Source: Syntrophaceae bacterium UBA6109
Lineage (GTDB): Bacteria > Desulfobacterota > Syntrophia > Syntrophales > UBA6109
Length of the DNA stretch: 25,019 bases
Assembly (NCBI GenBank): GCA_002428445.1
Contig: DIWJ01000017.1
Location: 1-25,019 of the forward strand
Direction: 5' to 3'
Shown: in pieces, positions 1-7,319 of the stretch
Layout: every line of letters begins with the position of its first letter
Numbering within the stretch: the stretch's first letter is position 1
Notes under the pieces: model-generated
The model's database searches: none
Told to the model about the DNA's origin: nothing
What the model saw: only the letters and a program-made list of their open reading frames with translations
Translations under genes and position numbers: made by a program

Positions 1-86
1 GTCATTATTGCACGCCGATTCACAAACTCCTTCCTTATCCGAGAAACGGAGTGATGTTCTTCATGGCATCTTTCTGCCCTCCCAAT

Positions 87-710
87 TCATTTTCTGATAC
101 CGAGTTGCTTGGCACTGTTGGTTAAAACATCGATGATTTTGTCCTCAATCCTGGCCACCTGGTACGTGATGTCAACAACAGTGGCTTCGTTAGAGTTGTT
201 GTTGGTACTGATTTTCGTCTGAAGAGCTGCCATATCCATTTTAAATTGAAGAATATCGTTTATTTGGAGAATATTTCGCTCCAACCTTTTTACGCTGTTT
301 GCAACTTCTTCTATGGGGAACCGCTTGCCCGGAAAGATGATTCTGAGTCTCTGATGTATCGAGCCAAGCATAGATTGATATTTTGTGACAAAATCGCTGA
401 AATCATCTGGCGGAATGGGACGTAGTAGGTTTGCATTCCCCCTGACGAGTTTATTATATTGATCGATATACTGAAGGAAATTATTGAAATCTTCCATGAT
501 CAATTCAACCTTCTCACTCATCCGATAATAATGTTCTTTCCTGGTGTTAAGTCTGAACGTGTATGACTGCTGCCAGGTCGAAAGGAGCCAGCCCAAAAAT
601 GCTGTTAGTACGGGTAGAATAACTACCATATAATCATATAAAGACTTGCTGTCGGGTAGCAGCTTGGCAACCTGGAGTATTGATTCAATTTGCTCTCTGT
701 CCATGGACAT
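87..710 (-). CDS. Membrane-anchored protein of unknown function
   Basis: I do not recognise this 207-residue protein. Residues about 27-46 form one hydrophobic membrane segment ending in GWLLSTW. The rest is a long soluble part, largely charged and helix-like, with possible coiled coil around residues 130-200. One membrane anchor with a helical domain fits a membrane-tethered scaffold or sensor, but no catalytic motif is visible. The start at 710 is supported by AGAGGG just upstream; a second ATG lies two codons in (704). It is the only convincing minus-strand gene in the accessory region, and its AT-richer base use differs from the genes after 3 kb, so it may be separate cargo or older flanking DNA. 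Confidence 0.7.
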   Translation of the reverse strand: MSMDREQIESILQVAKLLPDSKSLYDYMVVILPVLTAFLGWLLSTWQQSYTFRLNTRKEHYYRMSEKVELIMEDFNNFLQYIDQYNKLVRGNANLLRPIPPDDFSDFVTKYQSMLGSIHQRLRIIFPGKRFPIEEVANSVKRLERNILQINDILQFKMDMAALQTKISTNNNSNEATVVDITYQVARIEDKIIDVLTNSAKQLGIRK

Positions 711-762
711 GGGCCCTCTTGTCCAGAAACTACTGTTCCTCGATAGGTTTACTGAAACTAAA

Positions 763-795
763 AAATCCCCGTCCTCAGCAGAGAAACGGGGATTT
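763..795 (-). terminator. Rho-independent terminator, minus strand
   Basis: A perfect 10-bp inverted repeat (763-772 with 786-795, aaatccccgt / acggggattt) has a 13-base loop. Read on the minus strand it ends in a run of six T, as an intrinsic terminator should. It would stop a minus-strand transcript arriving from about 800-1100, where I see no convincing gene, so its upstream gene is probably decayed or an untranslated RNA. It also insulates the 87-710 gene, whose start lies just downstream on the minus strand. Confidence 0.6.
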
Positions 796-1277
796 ATCTT
801 TGTTCACGGCATACTCCTGAGTTTTAGGTAAAACTTCTGGAAATATATGCCTAAACATCCAATGCGTGCGTGGATAATACAAATTTCGGAAAATCGCAAG
901 CAATATCGAACCGGCGTCGCCGAGAATGGGCCCCCGGAGCTCGTCGGTGCCGGCGACGCCAATGGGGGTGAACCCGAGATCCCGGTGTGAGAGCAGGAAA
1001 CTGGGCTCAAGGCGCCGGGCTCGAGAAAATCTCCCACTTTGAAGGTGTGGTGTGCGGAGAGCGCACGGGGAGGGGTGGCAAATAAGGCCGATAACCACAA
1101 ATAATGGATGAACTGAATCAGATCGATAGGTTAGGGTATCAATCGACGCCCTGTAATAATTGCCATAATTGTCAGATCGGAAAATTACAATTATGGCGGA
1201 AATGGCCTGATACCGGGTACTTGGCGACGGTGAACCACAGGTTATGCGCCATCTATATAGGAAAAAATTTACAGTGA
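796..1277. other. Gene-poor stretch with two inverted repeats
   Basis: Open frames of about 100 codons exist on the minus strand (775-1098 and 804-1100), but they overlap each other, lack a ribosome site and look like GC-driven noise or a decayed gene. A 10-bp inverted repeat (913-922 / 951-960, ggcgtcgccg) could form a hairpin. A second, AT-rich one (1163-1172 / 1187-1196, ccataattgt) has a 14-base spacer and looks more like an operator or a mobile-element end. A 57-codon frame at 1104-1277 has no good ribosome site. Confidence 0.4.
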
Positions 1278-1400
1278 TAGGATGATGATTGAAAATATGA
1301 TTGATGATGAATTACGATGAAAATAGTAATTATGACAATTAAGTTAATTGTATCATATAGTTATGATAATTATTATCACAATTAATGACGATTATGACAA
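1278..1400. other. AT-rich patch with short degenerate repeats
   Basis: This is the most AT-rich stretch of the window. It is built from variants of attatgaca / attatgata and gatgatga and lies between GC-rich flanks. No gene is visible. Such patches occur at promoters, at integration-host-factor or silencer (H-NS-like) binding sites, or as remnants of transferred DNA. The sequence does not tell which. Confidence 0.45.
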
Positions 1401-1677
1401 ATATATGACGACCACTGCGCCGAAAACATCCCCACCATCCATGTGGAAGTGGAGGAGTACATCAAAATGTTTCCCTATATAGGGGAGCATTTTTTTGTAT
1501 TCTCCTGTAATCTCATGTGGTTAAAAATCCCCCACCAGATCGACGGCCAGATTGTGGAAACAAAGCGATAATACATTGATATTTCGATGTTTTCTTCAAA
1601 AAGCCCGGATTTTTAGAAAAAATATGTCGGATTTGAGAGTGAGGTCACTACCTACTTCCTCGAAGTGCGGATATTAG

Positions 1678-1691
1678 ACCCCCCGGGGGGT
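1678..1691. repeat. Perfect 14-bp GC palindrome
   Basis: The sequence accccccggggggt is a perfect palindrome. It sits at the boundary between the AT-rich left part and the GC-rich repeat region that follows. Its function is unknown; it may mark an insertion or rearrangement junction. Confidence 0.5.
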
Positions 1692-2650
1692 TCGCTGGTC
1701 ATCAAAGACTGTAAGGGCACGATCGCTGGTCGTCGGGTGCGTTCATCCATCATCCGCTTCGCCCGGCCATTCGGCACTGCTCCCTCTGGTCGCAGGCCTT
1801 CGGGCACGGGCTACGCTGTGCGAGGCACATCATGCAGTGCGTTCATGTTGCCATGCTGCATTGATCATCATGCCTTGAGTCGCGGATCCCGGGCTCCCTG
1901 TGCCAGGCTCAGCACGCATGCCTCGTTGTTTCCTGTATCCCCGCACGCTACGCACGCCCTTCGGCACGGCTCCCTCTGGTCGCCGGCCTTCGGGCATGCT
2001 CCGCTGCATGGCGCATGATGCCTCGAGTCATGGTGCATTGCGCCTTGTCTATGCGGTGCTCGCCCATGTCACTCGCCTTGCAGGGTAGGGCGCAAGGCTC
2101 CTGCCACAGGCTCGGGCAGTCAGGCGCCTCTCTCCGCACTGCTCCGTTCGGCGCGCCCCGAGCATGGCGGCGCTGCACCCATAGCTATGCACTATGCCAT
2201 ACTGGAATACGCATGAGTCGCAAAGTGCATGAAGCCATGTTGCTGCGCTCACGCCCCCTGTCCCTTGCACCTTGCCCCTACCTCTTTGCTATCTCTCCGT
2301 ATTCATTATCCTTTCCATCCATTTCCCCCTGTCTTTTCGTGCCCTGTTTCAGTGTTTTCAGCATGAGGCTATGGAGGCTAAGCCCAGTCAGGGGTAATAG
2401 CATGGGCGATGCCGCAAGGCGGCCGGCTCCCCTCCGGCTTCGCTTCGCTCGGTCCTGTGGACGCGCAGGGCGCCCTCCGGTCAGCCTATCGCAAGCATGG
2501 ACACGCAGGGCACGAGAAGGCACCTTCCGGAAGACAACTCTAAGAGTCTCGCCGCCATGCCTGACACATCCGTCAATTAGATGGTGGAGTCCTGTCATCT
2601 GCCCGGAGGAGGATGCGTCAGTCACAACGTCGATACTCTTGAGTTATGTC
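1692..2650. repeat. GC-rich non-coding region with diverged repeats
   Basis: About 950 bases contain overlapping open frames on both strands, none with a ribosome site or protein-like composition, so I treat the region as non-coding. A 36-base unit recurs 190 bases apart (1771-1806 and 1961-1996) with only two mismatches. Further similarity continues after each copy (for example the motif around atgcctt/cgagtc), which points to an old tandem duplication of about 190 bases. A shorter repeat of the type ggacRcgcagggc occurs near 2458 and 2497. Many short complementary segments could fold. Possible explanations are a decayed repeat family or a large structured RNA. Confidence 0.5.
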
Positions 2651-2697
2651 ACCCGCAATCTCTCTCTCTTTGTCGGCCGATGTTTCCGAATCCGGCA

Positions 2698-2762
2698 TGA
2701 TAAATCAAGAACTTGTTTTGGCTCCCCCTAAAGGTGCCCCCAAAAAAGTTCTTGATTTATCA
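2698..2762. repeat. Perfect 17-bp inverted repeat with 31-base loop
   Basis: The arms tgataaatcaagaactt (2698-2714) and its exact complement (2746-2762) flank a loop with two C-runs (ctccccct and tgccccc). A second inverted repeat follows at once: gaaaccgcc at 2768-2776 and ggcggtttc at 2809-2817. Two long inverted repeats in a row before the first gene of the plus-strand run fit a recombination or attachment site, an origin, or the end of a mobile element. A plain terminator is less likely because no T-run follows. Confidence 0.65.
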
Positions 2763-2884
2763 CCGTCGAAACCGCCTCGAAGGTGTTGCAGGCAAGACAG
2801 TCAGAGTCGGCGGTTTCGCCTTGCCATGGATTCGGCAACATGTCCTCCAAAATTCGAGAGAGGAGAGCGTTCATGGAAATGAAT

Positions 2885-2914
2885 TGAATCTTCGCTGTCT
2901 CGTTTGTGAATATG
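2885..2914 (+). promoter_or_regulatory. Weak candidate promoter before the first element gene
   Basis: ttgaat is followed about 18 bases later by gaatat, preceded by an extended -10-like tgt. It lies about 120 bases before the 3034 start, in a position where the first transcript of the element could begin. The match is weak and unsupported by anything else. Confidence 0.25.
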
Positions 2915-2969
2915 TCTCGGGTTCCCGGCACCAGAAGCCGGGCGGCTGGCATCTGTCACATGCTAAAAC

Positions 2970-3004
2970 GCCCCTGTCAGGAGTTACGAGCTCCCGGCAG
3001 GGGC
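2970..3004 (+). promoter_or_regulatory. Leader hairpin upstream of the 3034 gene
   Basis: The arms gcccctg (2970-2976) and caggggc (2998-3004), with inner ggag/ctcc pairing, form a hairpin that ends 18 bases before the ribosome site ggaggag. No T-run follows, so it is more likely a 5' leader structure than a terminator. Confidence 0.4.
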
Positions 3005-3033
3005 TAACCAGTTCACCTAAATGGGAGGAGAAC

Positions 3034-4260
3034 ATGGCTAACGTCCCAGTACCATACAACGTCGTTCTCGGTCAATTCGGTTCGTATCACTGCACCGACG
3101 AGGAGATTCCCGGCATCGTCGTCGCCTCATTCAACGTCGATTTCCCGCTCAGCGACGATTGCACACCCGTAACGCCCTTGTCCCTCATCAAGCTGAAGAA
3201 GTCCATGGCGGGCGCAATCCGCGACGAAAGCCCGGCGCTTCCGTTGCAGTTCATGGAGCAAATGGAGTTTCCGATCACCGAGCACGGCGCGATCATGCAG
3301 CCCGCCCCCGAGTGCGGCGAGGGCATCTTCGCGATCATGGAGCACCTGGGCGAGTGCAAGCAGCCGAAGGCGTTCGCGGTGAACGGAATCACGCACATGG
3401 AAGGCGGCTCAGGCCTCACGAACCTCGAAAAGATCATTTACTACGAAGCGGGCATGACGGCTCAGGGCGAGGCAGTTCTCCCGCATGAGGTCCGCAGCCG
3501 TCGCGCGTGGTATCTGCATCCCGGCGGCATCATCCACCGGCTCAAGTGCAACGCTCAGCAGGCAGAGCGCCTCTGCGAAGCATGGCGCGTCCTCGATACC
3601 ACGCCCGAAATGGCTCGGCAGTTCGAGCAGTGGATCACGCCCGCGAACATCGACAAGGCCATTCTCCGGTTCGAGGAAATGGCGATCGGTTGTGTCCAGG
3701 TCACGGACGAGGGCGAGCCCGCGCTCGACATGATCGCCTACGAAGAGGGCGTCGATCCGAACAGGCCCCGCCGCCGTGAGGAAGACGAGACTACCGACGA
3801 GCAGGCCGCCGAGCCCACGATTCAGGCCGAAGGCTGGCACAGGCTCGACGATCCCAGGGACGAGGCCGAGCGTTGGGAGGACAAGCAGCCGTTCGCGTAC
3901 AGGGCGATCATCCGCCGGATTCGCGCGGCATCGGATCTGAAAGCACTGGGATCCATTGGCAAGTCCCTCTACGGCGAGCAGCCGTGGAGCAAGGTTCAGA
4001 TGGCCGTCGCCTGGGACGAGTACCATCGCCGCAAGTCGGCACTCACTCCGAAACTCCGCAAGGTCGCGCTCACCGTCCTTGAGCGTCTTGCCGATCCGAA
4101 AGTGAATCTTGCCCGTGCCGCCCAGTGGCTTCACACCGAGGGCAAGAAACTCCAGAAACATGAGTCCGCGGTTCTCTGGAGTGCTTGGAAGGCCGTGAAG
4201 AAAACGCGCGCTCCGAAGCAGGCCGAGATGCCGCCCGAACCGCCGCCCATCGGTGAATAA
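3034..4260 (+). CDS. Large protein of unknown function, first gene of the element
   Basis: This 408-residue protein is not recognised. The frame is open from 2713, but I place the start at 3034 because gggaggag stands right before it and the upstream part crosses an inverted repeat. The N-terminal half (about 1-245) looks like a mixed alpha/beta globular domain with scattered cysteines (e.g. GECKQ, RLKCN). A very acidic linker follows (about 250-280, EEDETTDEQ). The basic, helix-rich C-terminal part (about 295-400, rich in K/R/W) could bind nucleic acid. An intrinsic terminator follows, so it is its own transcription unit. As the largest unknown at the head of the element it could be a replication, recombination or host-takeover factor; that is only inference from position. 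Confidence 0.8.
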   Translation: MANVPVPYNVVLGQFGSYHCTDEEIPGIVVASFNVDFPLSDDCTPVTPLSLIKLKKSMAGAIRDESPALPLQFMEQMEFPITEHGAIMQPAPECGEGIFAIMEHLGECKQPKAFAVNGITHMEGGSGLTNLEKIIYYEAGMTAQGEAVLPHEVRSRRAWYLHPGGIIHRLKCNAQQAERLCEAWRVLDTTPEMARQFEQWITPANIDKAILRFEEMAIGCVQVTDEGEPALDMIAYEEGVDPNRPRRREEDETTDEQAAEPTIQAEGWHRLDDPRDEAERWEDKQPFAYRAIIRRIRAASDLKALGSIGKSLYGEQPWSKVQMAVAWDEYHRRKSALTPKLRKVALTVLERLADPKVNLARAAQWLHTEGKKLQKHESAVLWSAWKAVKKTRAPKQAEMPPEPPPIGE

Positions 4261-4267
4261 GTCACAC

Positions 4268-4310
4268 GGGGCTCGGGAGAAATCCCGGGCCCCTCTCTTT
4301 CATTTTTTTT
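4268..4310 (+). terminator. Rho-independent terminator after the 408-residue gene
   Basis: An 11-bp stem (4268-4278 / 4283-4293) with a GAAA tetraloop and one T-G wobble is followed by ctctttca and eight T. It starts 8 bases after the stop codon of the 3034 gene. Confidence 0.85.
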
Positions 4311-4371
4311 CGCTCAGCCCCTTGCAATGAAATCAACCGCTGTCACAACTGCGAAAGGAGGACGTCGCATC

Positions 4372-4548
4372 ATGGACATCATCATCAAGGTCGTCGATAT
4401 GCCCACCGGCCGCCTGATCGAGCAGTTCCGCTTCGGCGCATCCGAGCCCCTCGACCTTCTCGCGCTTCTCAAGCCCTACGAGCTACAGCTTTTCAGGATC
4501 GAGATCACATTCGACTACCCGGCAGGAACATTCGATTCAGCTTCATAA
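4372..4548 (+). CDS. Small protein of unknown function (58 aa)
   Basis: The frame opens at 4327, but aaaggagg at 4353-4360 selects the ATG at 4372, giving 58 residues beginning MDIIIKVVDM. The pattern suggests two to three beta strands and one helix, with no cysteines or catalytic motif. It lies between a terminator and ssb. No relative is recognised. Confidence 0.7.
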   Translation: MDIIIKVVDMPTGRLIEQFRFGASEPLDLLALLKPYELQLFRIEITFDYPAGTFDSAS

Positions 4549-4637
4549 ATCACTTTCACAGCGTTCATTTCATCAAATCGTTTCTGTCAGAAAGCGAAAT
4601 CACGGAGCAATCCGAATAACCGAAGGAGGTTACGAAT

Positions 4638-5057
4638 ATGTACAACAAGGCAATGTTGATCGGCCGTTTGGGAGCGGACCCCGACTCCCGTTTCCTTCCC
4701 GACGGAACGCCCGTCTCCACGATCAGGCTCGCCACCGACGAGACATGGAAAGGCGACGACGGCGAGACCAAGAAGCGCACCGAATGGCATCGCATCGTCT
4801 TCTTCGGCAAGCTGGCCGAAATCTGCGGCAACTATCTCAGCAAGGGCCGCCTCGTCCATGTGGAAGGTCGCATCCAGACCCGCTCCTGGGAAGACAAGGA
4901 CGGCATCAAGCGGTTCACGACCGAGATCATCGGCCGCGAGATGAAGATGCTCGACTCCTCGAAGCGGGAAGAAGCGCCGCACCCCGCCGAGGCCGCGCAC
5001 ACCGAGGGCTCCCCCGTCGGCGAAGGCCCGTTGCCCGACCAGGACGTTCCCTTCTGA
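4638..5057 (+). CDS. ssb: Single-stranded DNA-binding protein
   Basis: This 139-residue protein coats single-stranded DNA during replication and recombination and recruits partner enzymes through its C-terminal tail. Residues 1-107 are a typical OB-fold SSB domain (start YNKAMLIGRLGADP, then TEWHRIVFFGKLAEI, then YVEGR-like VHVEGRIQTRSW). The tip is DQDVPF, a slight variant of the usual DDDIPF. The linker is short (about 25 residues), making it shorter than many chromosomal SSBs, as often seen for phage and plasmid copies. The start is supported by aaggagg. With the ParB-family and DUF932 genes downstream it suggests the element handles its own DNA metabolism. Confidence 0.95.
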   Translation: MYNKAMLIGRLGADPDSRFLPDGTPVSTIRLATDETWKGDDGETKKRTEWHRIVFFGKLAEICGNYLSKGRLVHVEGRIQTRSWEDKDGIKRFTTEIIGREMKMLDSSKREEAPHPAEAAHTEGSPVGEGPLPDQDVPF

Positions 5058-5130
5058 TTCCCCCTTTGAACGGAGGCGCGCGCATTCCATCCCGTGAGTA
5101 AATAACGCGCTCAGCATATTGGAGGTCGCC

Positions 5131-5421
5131 ATGAACACGCTCGAAAAGATTCTCATTGTCTATGTGATCACGCTTCTCGCCATCTTCGCCCCGCTCTCCT
5201 GCAAAGCCCACGAGCCCGAACCGTGGGAGCAGACGTTCGCGCAGGCAGTCGTCGCCGCCTACGGCGATTACCAGGGCGCCATCGAGGATTCGGACGGGAC
5301 AGACATGGAACTGAGGCTCGCCGACATCGAGTTCGAACACAATATTCAATTTATTCTGCAATCTTTTGAATCAAAAATCTTGCGTGCAGTTCACGCGGAA
5401 ACCGAACTTTCACAACTTTGA
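5131..5421 (+). CDS. Small exported protein of unknown function (96 aa)
   Basis: The start at 5131 is chosen over 5119 because ggaggtc lies directly before it. Residues about 6-20 are hydrophobic (ILIVYVITLLAIFAPL) and are followed by SCKAHE, so it probably carries a signal peptide; the cysteine could be a lipoprotein acylation site although the lipobox is imperfect. The mature part is about 75 residues, acidic and helical, with no known motif. It is 11 bases upstream of another exported protein. Confidence 0.7.
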   Translation: MNTLEKILIVYVITLLAIFAPLSCKAHEPEPWEQTFAQAVVAAYGDYQGAIEDSDGTDMELRLADIEFEHNIQFILQSFESKILRAVHAETELSQL

Positions 5422-5432
5422 GGAGGTCAGTC

Positions 5433-5786
5433 ATGAAGAAGCATTTCGATTACAGAGCGGCAAGGATTCTCGCAGTCATGATCACGATCGCAGTCCTGTT
5501 CTGCATCGTCGCCCCGGCGATGGCCGAGGACGTCATCATGGAGAAGAAGATCGTCAACATCTCGTTCAAGACGGACAAGAACGGCGCCGAGTACGCCCGG
5601 ATCATCGTCGGCGAGAAGAGCCAGCTTCAGGGGATTGAGTACGAGAACACGGCAACCGTAACGGGCTTCGGTCCCGTCGTCGCGGATCTGAAAGCCTACA
5701 AGAAAGGCCAGACGCTGAAAGCGGTCGCCCACAAGGGAGACTTCAAGGGGCGGACAACGTACAACGTCCTGAAAGTGATTCGCTGA
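5433..5786 (+). CDS. Exported small beta-rich protein of unknown function
   Basis: This 117-residue protein starts at 5433 after gaggaggtc. A clear signal peptide spans residues 1-31, with hydrophobic core ILAVMITIAVLFCIVAP and cleavage expected after AMA. The mature part of about 86 residues alternates hydrophobic and polar residues in short strands, compatible with a small beta barrel such as an OB-like fold; that fold is my inference. It forms a pair with the preceding exported gene and is followed by a strong terminator. Confidence 0.75.
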   Translation: MKKHFDYRAARILAVMITIAVLFCIVAPAMAEDVIMEKKIVNISFKTDKNGAEYARIIVGEKSQLQGIEYENTATVTGFGPVVADLKAYKKGQTLKAVAHKGDFKGRTTYNVLKVIR

Positions 5787-5850
5787 TCGCCACGCCCCGC
5801 AATGTGCGCCGGGCATCTGACCGAATAAGGAGGACGGTCTGAATGCCCAC

Positions 5851-5893
5851 AAGCCCCGCAGATCCACGGCTTCCGATCTGCGGGGCTTTTTTT
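5851..5893 (+). terminator. Strong Rho-independent terminator
   Basis: A perfect 14-bp stem (5851-5864 / 5875-5888, aagccccgcagatc) has a 10-base loop and is followed by a run of T. It ends the 5131-5433 transcription unit. A good ribosome site (aaggagg) and an ATG at 5843 lie immediately before the stem. Confidence 0.9.
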
Positions 5894-6206
5894 CTGCCCA
5901 GGACTCAGCACATCCGGGGTCAACGGGACCGGACGCCGGGGTTGACGTCGACCGAAACCGGACTGCGAAAATCCGGCGCAATCACGTCAAATCAAGAAAT
6001 CGGAACGGCATAATGGACGCCAAGAATTCAACGCCAAAACGCAGAGATAGCGTCAGTAACATGACGCACCGTCATTAAATCTATGATAGATAATACCTTT
6101 GCGGCGAACAATACTCAATGAATACAGCAACATAAAAAATAATGTTGACGGCCATATTGTTCGATGTCATGTCAACGTTCACAAAGAGAAAGGGGAGACA
6201 CGAGCC
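5894..6206 (+). promoter_or_regulatory. Intergenic region with operator-like inverted repeats
   Basis: This stretch holds no convincing gene. gtcaac at 5919-5924 and gttgac at 5941-5946 form an inverted pair, and the same hexamers recur in opposite order at 6144-6149 and 6171-6176. A near-palindrome atgacg-cac-cgtcat spans 6061-6075, directly before the AT-rich segment tatgatagataat (about 6082-6094), which could hold a -10 box. This probably is the promoter and operator region for the 6207 gene. The assignment is tentative. Confidence 0.4.
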
Positions 6207-6383
6207 ATGGGACCGCAAGTTACTCAACGCGAACATTCCACTCAATCGATCAATCCTCACCGAATCGTTCTTGATGCTGACGGAATTTTTCCGAAGGACA
6301 TCGTCCTGCGGACCAAGCAGGGCGAGACGAAGGTATATCGCCTCATCAAGACCAAGTCCGACGGACTCGTCCTGAACAAGTAA
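6207..6383 (+). CDS. Small basic protein of unknown function (58 aa)
   Basis: The frame is open from 6099, but aaagggga upstream favours the ATG at 6207. The 58-residue product has a polar N-terminus and a beta-rich C-terminal half (HRIVLDADGIFPKDIVLRT, then VYRLIKTKSDGLVL). It is basic and could bind nucleic acid, but no family is recognised. A terminator follows 47 bases after the stop, so it is a single-gene unit. Confidence 0.6.
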   Translation: MGPQVTQREHSTQSINPHRIVLDADGIFPKDIVLRTKQGETKVYRLIKTKSDGLVLNK

Positions 6384-6429
6384 ATATCGGCAGCAAGCCT
6401 TCGCAAGCATCCATATTGCAACAGCCAGC

Positions 6430-6470
6430 AGCCGCGGAGACCTCTAGCAGGTCCTCGCGGCTTTTTTATT
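6430..6470 (+). terminator. Rho-independent terminator
   Basis: A 14-bp stem with a small internal mismatch (6430-6443 / 6449-6462, agccgcgg... / ...cgcggct) is followed by ttttttatt. It ends the 6207 transcript. Confidence 0.8.
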
Positions 6471-6521
6471 AAGAGATTGAATCTTTCCTGTCTTCCTTTG
6501 CACTTTGAAAGGAGAAAGTCG

Positions 6522-6722
6522 ATGAACACGATCGTTACAGTCGAAGTCAAGAACGCGGGAACGGGCCCTTATCTTGAAGTCGCCGCGAAACAGATACCAA
6601 CCGCGCCGCTCAGGGCCGCGAACCACCAGCTTCTTGTCAGCGAGATCCGCAGGGCAATCAGAATGCCGGGATCTCCCTTTGTTTCGCTCATTCAGCCTCA
6701 AGGTACAACGACAGCCGAGTAA
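6522..6722 (+). CDS. Small protein of unknown function (66 aa)
   Basis: gaaaggaga before 6522 selects this ATG over the upstream one at 6477. The 66 residues begin MNTIVTVEVKNAGTGPYLEV, suggesting a beta hairpin, followed by one amphipathic helix (LLVSEIRRAI). No motif is recognised. It follows a terminator, so it must have its own promoter, which I could not locate. Confidence 0.6.
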   Translation: MNTIVTVEVKNAGTGPYLEVAAKQIPTAPLRAANHQLLVSEIRRAIRMPGSPFVSLIQPQGTTTAE

Positions 6723-6736
6723 CTCAGCACATACCC

Positions 6737-6850
6737 GCGGGGGCAGTTGCAGGCAACAGCCGTAACTCGCCTTATCACGGTCATGGCGACATCCGGCGGC
6801 CCCCGCATTTCACCCCACTGGGCTCGTAAAAATGCGTCGCAACGCATTTT
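6737..6850 (+). promoter_or_regulatory. Structured leader upstream of the zinc-ribbon gene
   Basis: An outer 8-bp stem (6737-6744 gcgggggc with 6799-6806 gcccccgc) encloses about 54 bases that can form inner hairpins such as gttgc-ag-gcaac. A separate hairpin follows at 6829-6850 (aaaatgcgt / acgcatttt, four-base loop). The arrangement is 100-170 bases before the 6909 start. It could be a leader RNA or binding sites; no known riboswitch consensus was recognised. Confidence 0.4.
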
Positions 6851-6908
6851 AGGCACCATCGACAGCTGGTGGATCGATTCACCATGCCGAAAGCAAGGAG
6901 GAGCACGC

Positions 6909-7316
6909 ATGACACCACAAGAAATCGACGCCGAAGCAAAGAAAGCCATTTTTCGCCTGACCGAAAAGCAGATTGCCAGACACCGTGCCGTGCTACTTGC
7001 CGCGCTGCTCAACATTCGTTCATTCACACCGAGCTGCGAACACGACCAACCGAAAGAGCACTGCCCATACTGCCAACTTAGTGAAGCGATTACGGCAGTC
7101 GAAATCCACGACCCACCGCCGGAACCGCCACCGTTCAAATGTCCCAAATGCGGCGCAGAGATCAACCATGTCGAAGTCTACTCACGCTTCTTTCAAAAGG
7201 CCACTCTACGCGGGAACGAAACCGTCGACTACACGTCGCCGGATTTCATCGAAACCGATTACATCAACTGCCCTCAATGCGGCGAAGAGATAACGAGCGA
7301 AATCAAGGAGTGCTGA
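6909..7316 (+). CDS. Zinc-ribbon protein of unknown function
   Basis: The start at 6909 is set by aaggagga; the frame is open from 6747 without a ribosome site. The 135-residue protein has a helical N-terminus (about 1-38), a first cysteine cluster (C43, H45, H51, C52, C55) and a proline linker. A C-terminal zinc ribbon is built from CPKC at 78-81 and CPQC at 121-124, a CX2C pair repeated 40 residues apart. Zinc ribbons of this kind occur in small regulatory and nucleic-acid-binding proteins. It is 3 bases from the next gene, so the two are probably translated together. Confidence 0.75.
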   Translation: MTPQEIDAEAKKAIFRLTEKQIARHRAVLLAALLNIRSFTPSCEHDQPKEHCPYCQLSEAITAVEIHDPPPEPPPFKCPKCGAEINHVEVYSRFFQKATLRGNETVDYTSPDFIETDYINCPQCGEEITSEIKEC

Positions 7317-7319
7317 GCC

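Noticed and set aside
1104..1277. 57-codon frame beginning MDELNQIDRLGYQ
   Set aside because: The only purine-rich ribosome-like site is about 17 bases away and the frame contains the 1163-1196 inverted repeat. It could be a relic but cannot be supported.
1395..1570. Start-less frame containing NIPTIHVEVEEYIKMFPYIGEH
   Set aside because: It reads like a protein fragment, perhaps from a decayed transposase or other gene, but it has no start or ribosome site and I do not recognise the family.
2015..2731. 238-codon open frame in the repeat region
   Set aside because: It has no ribosome site, overlaps frames on both strands, is rich in serine, arginine and cysteine and crosses the repeat units and the first inverted repeat, so it is most likely not coding.
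6737..6850. Riboswitch, for example cyclic-di-GMP type
   Set aside because: Hairpins are present but the conserved bases of the classes I know are not.
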